Assembly (NCBI GenBank): GCA_019752015.1
Contig: JAIEMQ010000030.1
Location: 1-64,000, forward strand
Length of the DNA: 64,000 nucleotides
Source: Cyanobacteriota bacterium
GTDB lineage: Bacteria > Acidobacteriota > Vicinamibacteria > Vicinamibacterales > UBA2999
Direction of reading: 5' to 3'
Shown: positions 62,642 to 64,000 of the stretch, one piece after another
Layout of the letters: every line of letters begins with the position of its first letter
Position numbering within the stretch: the first letter of the stretch is position 1
Program-made: the position numbers and the translations under genes
The notes under the pieces: model-generated
What the model saw: only the letters and a program-made list of their open reading frames with translations
Databases searched by the model: none
Told to the model about the DNA's origin: nothing

Positions 62642-64000
62642 ATGAAGACATCAAAACTCCTCGCTTTGATTCTTTCTGCGGCGCTCGCGTCATCACTGAG
62701 TGTCCGCCTTCGCGCAGACGCTTCGGCGGGACAGGCTGCGTCGGCGATTGCTGCAGCTGCACAGGCCAAGGACGCTGCCGCCGTGAAGAAGCTCCTGAAG
62801 GACGGCGCGGACGTCAACGGCGCGCAGGGCGACGGCATGACCGCCCTGCACTGGGCGGCGCTGAACGGCGATGCCGAGCTTGCATCGATGCTGCTCTACG
62901 CCGGCGCCAACGTCGGCGCGAAGACGCGCATTGGCGGCTACACGCCGCTCCATCTCGCCGCGCAGGTCGGTAACGCTGCCGTCATCGCGCCAATGGTCGC
63001 CGCGGGCGCGCAGGTGAGCGCGCTGACCGCCACGGGCGCCACTGCGCTCATGCAGGCGGCGCATTCCGGGAACGCGGATTCGGTGCGCATCCTTCTCGAG
63101 AACGGCGCCGATCCCAACGTCAAGGAAACCGCGAACGGCCAGACCGCGTTGATGTTCGCCGCGGCGTCTGATCGCATCGATGTCGTGAAGCTGTTGCTGG
63201 CGCGCGGCGCCGATATCAACGCGACCTCGCGCGTCGAAGATTTCTCGGCATTGACGACGAGCTCGGAGGTCGATCAGAACGGCGTCCCCCGCCAGGCGCA
63301 GCCGCCCCAGCGCGGCGACGTTCCGGGTGTGACGCGTCCGTTCAATTACAACGAATTGATCGGCAAGCACGGCGGCCTGTCGGCGCTGCACTTCGCGGCG
63401 CGCCAGGGCGCGATTGCCACCGCCGAAGCGCTGATCGCCGCCGGCGCGGATGTGAATCAGCGTTGTGCCGGCGACAAGACGACGCCGATCATCGTCGCCG
63501 CGGTGAACGGCCACTTTGATCTCGTGAGCATGCTGCTCGACCAGGGCGCGGATCCGAATCTCGTCAGCGAGGCCGGCATGTTCCCGCTGTATGCCGTGAT
63601 CAACGTGCAGTGGCAGCCGCGCTCGTTCTATCCGCAGCCGCGCGCCTATCTGCAGCAGAAGACGGATTACCTGACGTTGATGCAGAAGCTGCTCGACAAG
63701 GGCGCCGATCCGAACATGCGGATCTATCGCAAGCCGTGGTTCACCGAATACAACTTCGAGCTGCTGCGCACCGATGACTCGGGCGCGACCGCCTTCTGGC
63801 GCGCCGCCTGGGGCGCCGACATTGCGGCCATGAAGATGCTGGTCGAGCACGGCGCCGATCCGAACATCCGGACGATGAAGCTGGCGAGCCGCGGGAATTT
63901 CCAGGGCGGCACGCGCGGCGGCACCGATGCGGACCCGTCGGGGCGTCCGCCGATGCCGACCGGCGGTCCGGGCGCGACGGCGTTGATCGCGGTGGCCGGC
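62642..64000 (+). CDS. Exported ankyrin-repeat protein (3' end outside the window)
   Basis: An open frame of 453 codons that continues past the window end. Signal peptide 'KTSKLLALILSAALASSLSV' is followed by 'RLRADASAGQAA', encoded by a dispersed repeat (62702-62732). From residue about 45, ankyrin repeats follow one another, for example 'DGMTALHWAALNGDAELASM', 'GGYTPLHLAAQVGNAAVIAP', 'NGQTALMFAAASDRIDVVKL', 'GGLSALHFAARQGAIATAEA' and 'SGATAFWRAAWGADIAAMKM'. It is probably a periplasmic protein-interaction scaffold. The same neighbour relation with DUF1592/DUF1552 genes is seen in related genomes (from memory). Confidence 0.9.
   Translation, partial: MKTSKLLALILSAALASSLSVRLRADASAGQAASAIAAAAQAKDAAAVKKLLKDGADVNGAQGDGMTALHWAALNGDAELASMLLYAGANVGAKTRIGGYTPLHLAAQVGNAAVIAPMVAAGAQVSALTATGATALMQAAHSGNADSVRILLENGADPNVKETANGQTALMFAAASDRIDVVKLLLARGADINATSRVEDFSALTTSSEVDQNGVPRQAQPPQRGDVPGVTRPFNYNELIGKHGGLSALHFAARQGAIATAEALIAAGADVNQRCAGDKTTPIIVAAVNGHFDLVSMLLDQGADPNLVSEAGMFPLYAVINVQWQPRSFYPQPRAYLQQKTDYLTLMQKLLDKGADPNMRIYRKPWFTEYNFELLRTDDSGATAFWRAAWGADIAAMKMLVEHGADPNIRTMKLASRGNFQGGTRGGTDADPSGRPPMPTGGPGATALIAVAG
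62702..62732. repeat. Dispersed repeat inside the ankyrin gene
   Basis: GTCCGCCTTCGCGCAGACGC followed by TTCGGCGGGACA, ends GTCCGCC/GGCGGGAC pairing. It encodes 'VRLRADASAGQ' at the signal-peptide end. Confidence 0.7.

Overview
This is a GC-rich window of a bacterial chromosome. The gene content points to an acidobacterium, probably close to the Vicinamibacterales. The pointers are an orphan duplicated-FtsX ('ADOP'-type) permease, a winged-helix plus TolB-propeller regulator, a DUF1592/DUF1552 secreted cytochrome pair followed by an ankyrin protein, an alternative complex III cluster, and many palindromic and short-word repeats. The lineage is inferred from gene families. No rRNA or complete tRNA gene is present to fix it.

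Bases 1-20800 are accessory DNA. The left part (1-8648) holds a DUF2971 protein, a small winged-helix protein, a methyltransferase, a serine recombinase with a 61-residue partner, a MazF/PemK-type toxin-antitoxin pair, and a two-gene minus-strand cassette of unknown function. A 176-bp sequence that ends in the 3' half of a tRNA-Pro(UGG) gene occurs at 8649-8824. It recurs in direct orientation at 20624-20800, exactly where chromosomal housekeeping genes begin. The 12 kb between the copies reads as an island integrated at tRNA-Pro, stacked behind a related element on its left. The island carries a DUF433/DUF5615 pair, an acetyltransferase, an excisionase gene with a truncated tyrosine-integrase remnant, a lasso-peptide locus, a second frameshifted copy of the two-gene cassette, and a terminal toxin-antitoxin pair.

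The lasso locus (11803-14553) has the order B1-B2 fusion, cyclase, precursor, then a strong terminator and an orphan FtsX-type permease. The precursor is a 55-residue ORF with a YxxPxI leader motif and Thr at position -2. The cyclase reading frame is broken by what looks like one extra C in a C run.

The backbone (20813-64000) contains an M1 aminopeptidase and a frameshifted regulator. A SAM-I riboswitch stands ahead of homoserine dehydrogenase and a cystathionine gamma-synthase-like enzyme. An HpnA-like epimerase and a large secreted multidomain nuclease follow. Then come RdgB, RNase PH, a GerMN protein and a cell-wall amidase, and an ECF sigma factor with a membrane partner. An alternative complex III operon (monoheme cytochrome, ActA, split ActB, ActC, ActD) ends next to a REP-associated tyrosine transposase with 26-bp inverted termini. 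After it lies an almost complete urate-to-ureidoglycolate pathway: uricase, HIU hydrolase, OHCU decarboxylase, allantoinase and allantoicase, plus a CitE-like protein. The right end has a PQQ dehydrogenase, a PEBP-family protein, a GMC oxidoreductase with its Tat subunit, an aldolase-like secreted protein, a tRNA-dihydrouridine synthase, and the DUF1592-DUF1552-ankyrin set, the last of which runs off the window.

Two repeat populations are notable. Long palindromes with GTCAAGR or GTGARCGACCC cores occur only in the island part. Palindromes with a GGGGCCAGCCCC core, GTAGAGGCGGGTCT hairpins and short-word tandem repeats occur only in the backbone, where several supply start codons, stop codons or parts of proteins. 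Four apparent frameshifts, at least three of them in C or G runs, may be uncorrected sequencing errors, so the broken genes should be read with caution.
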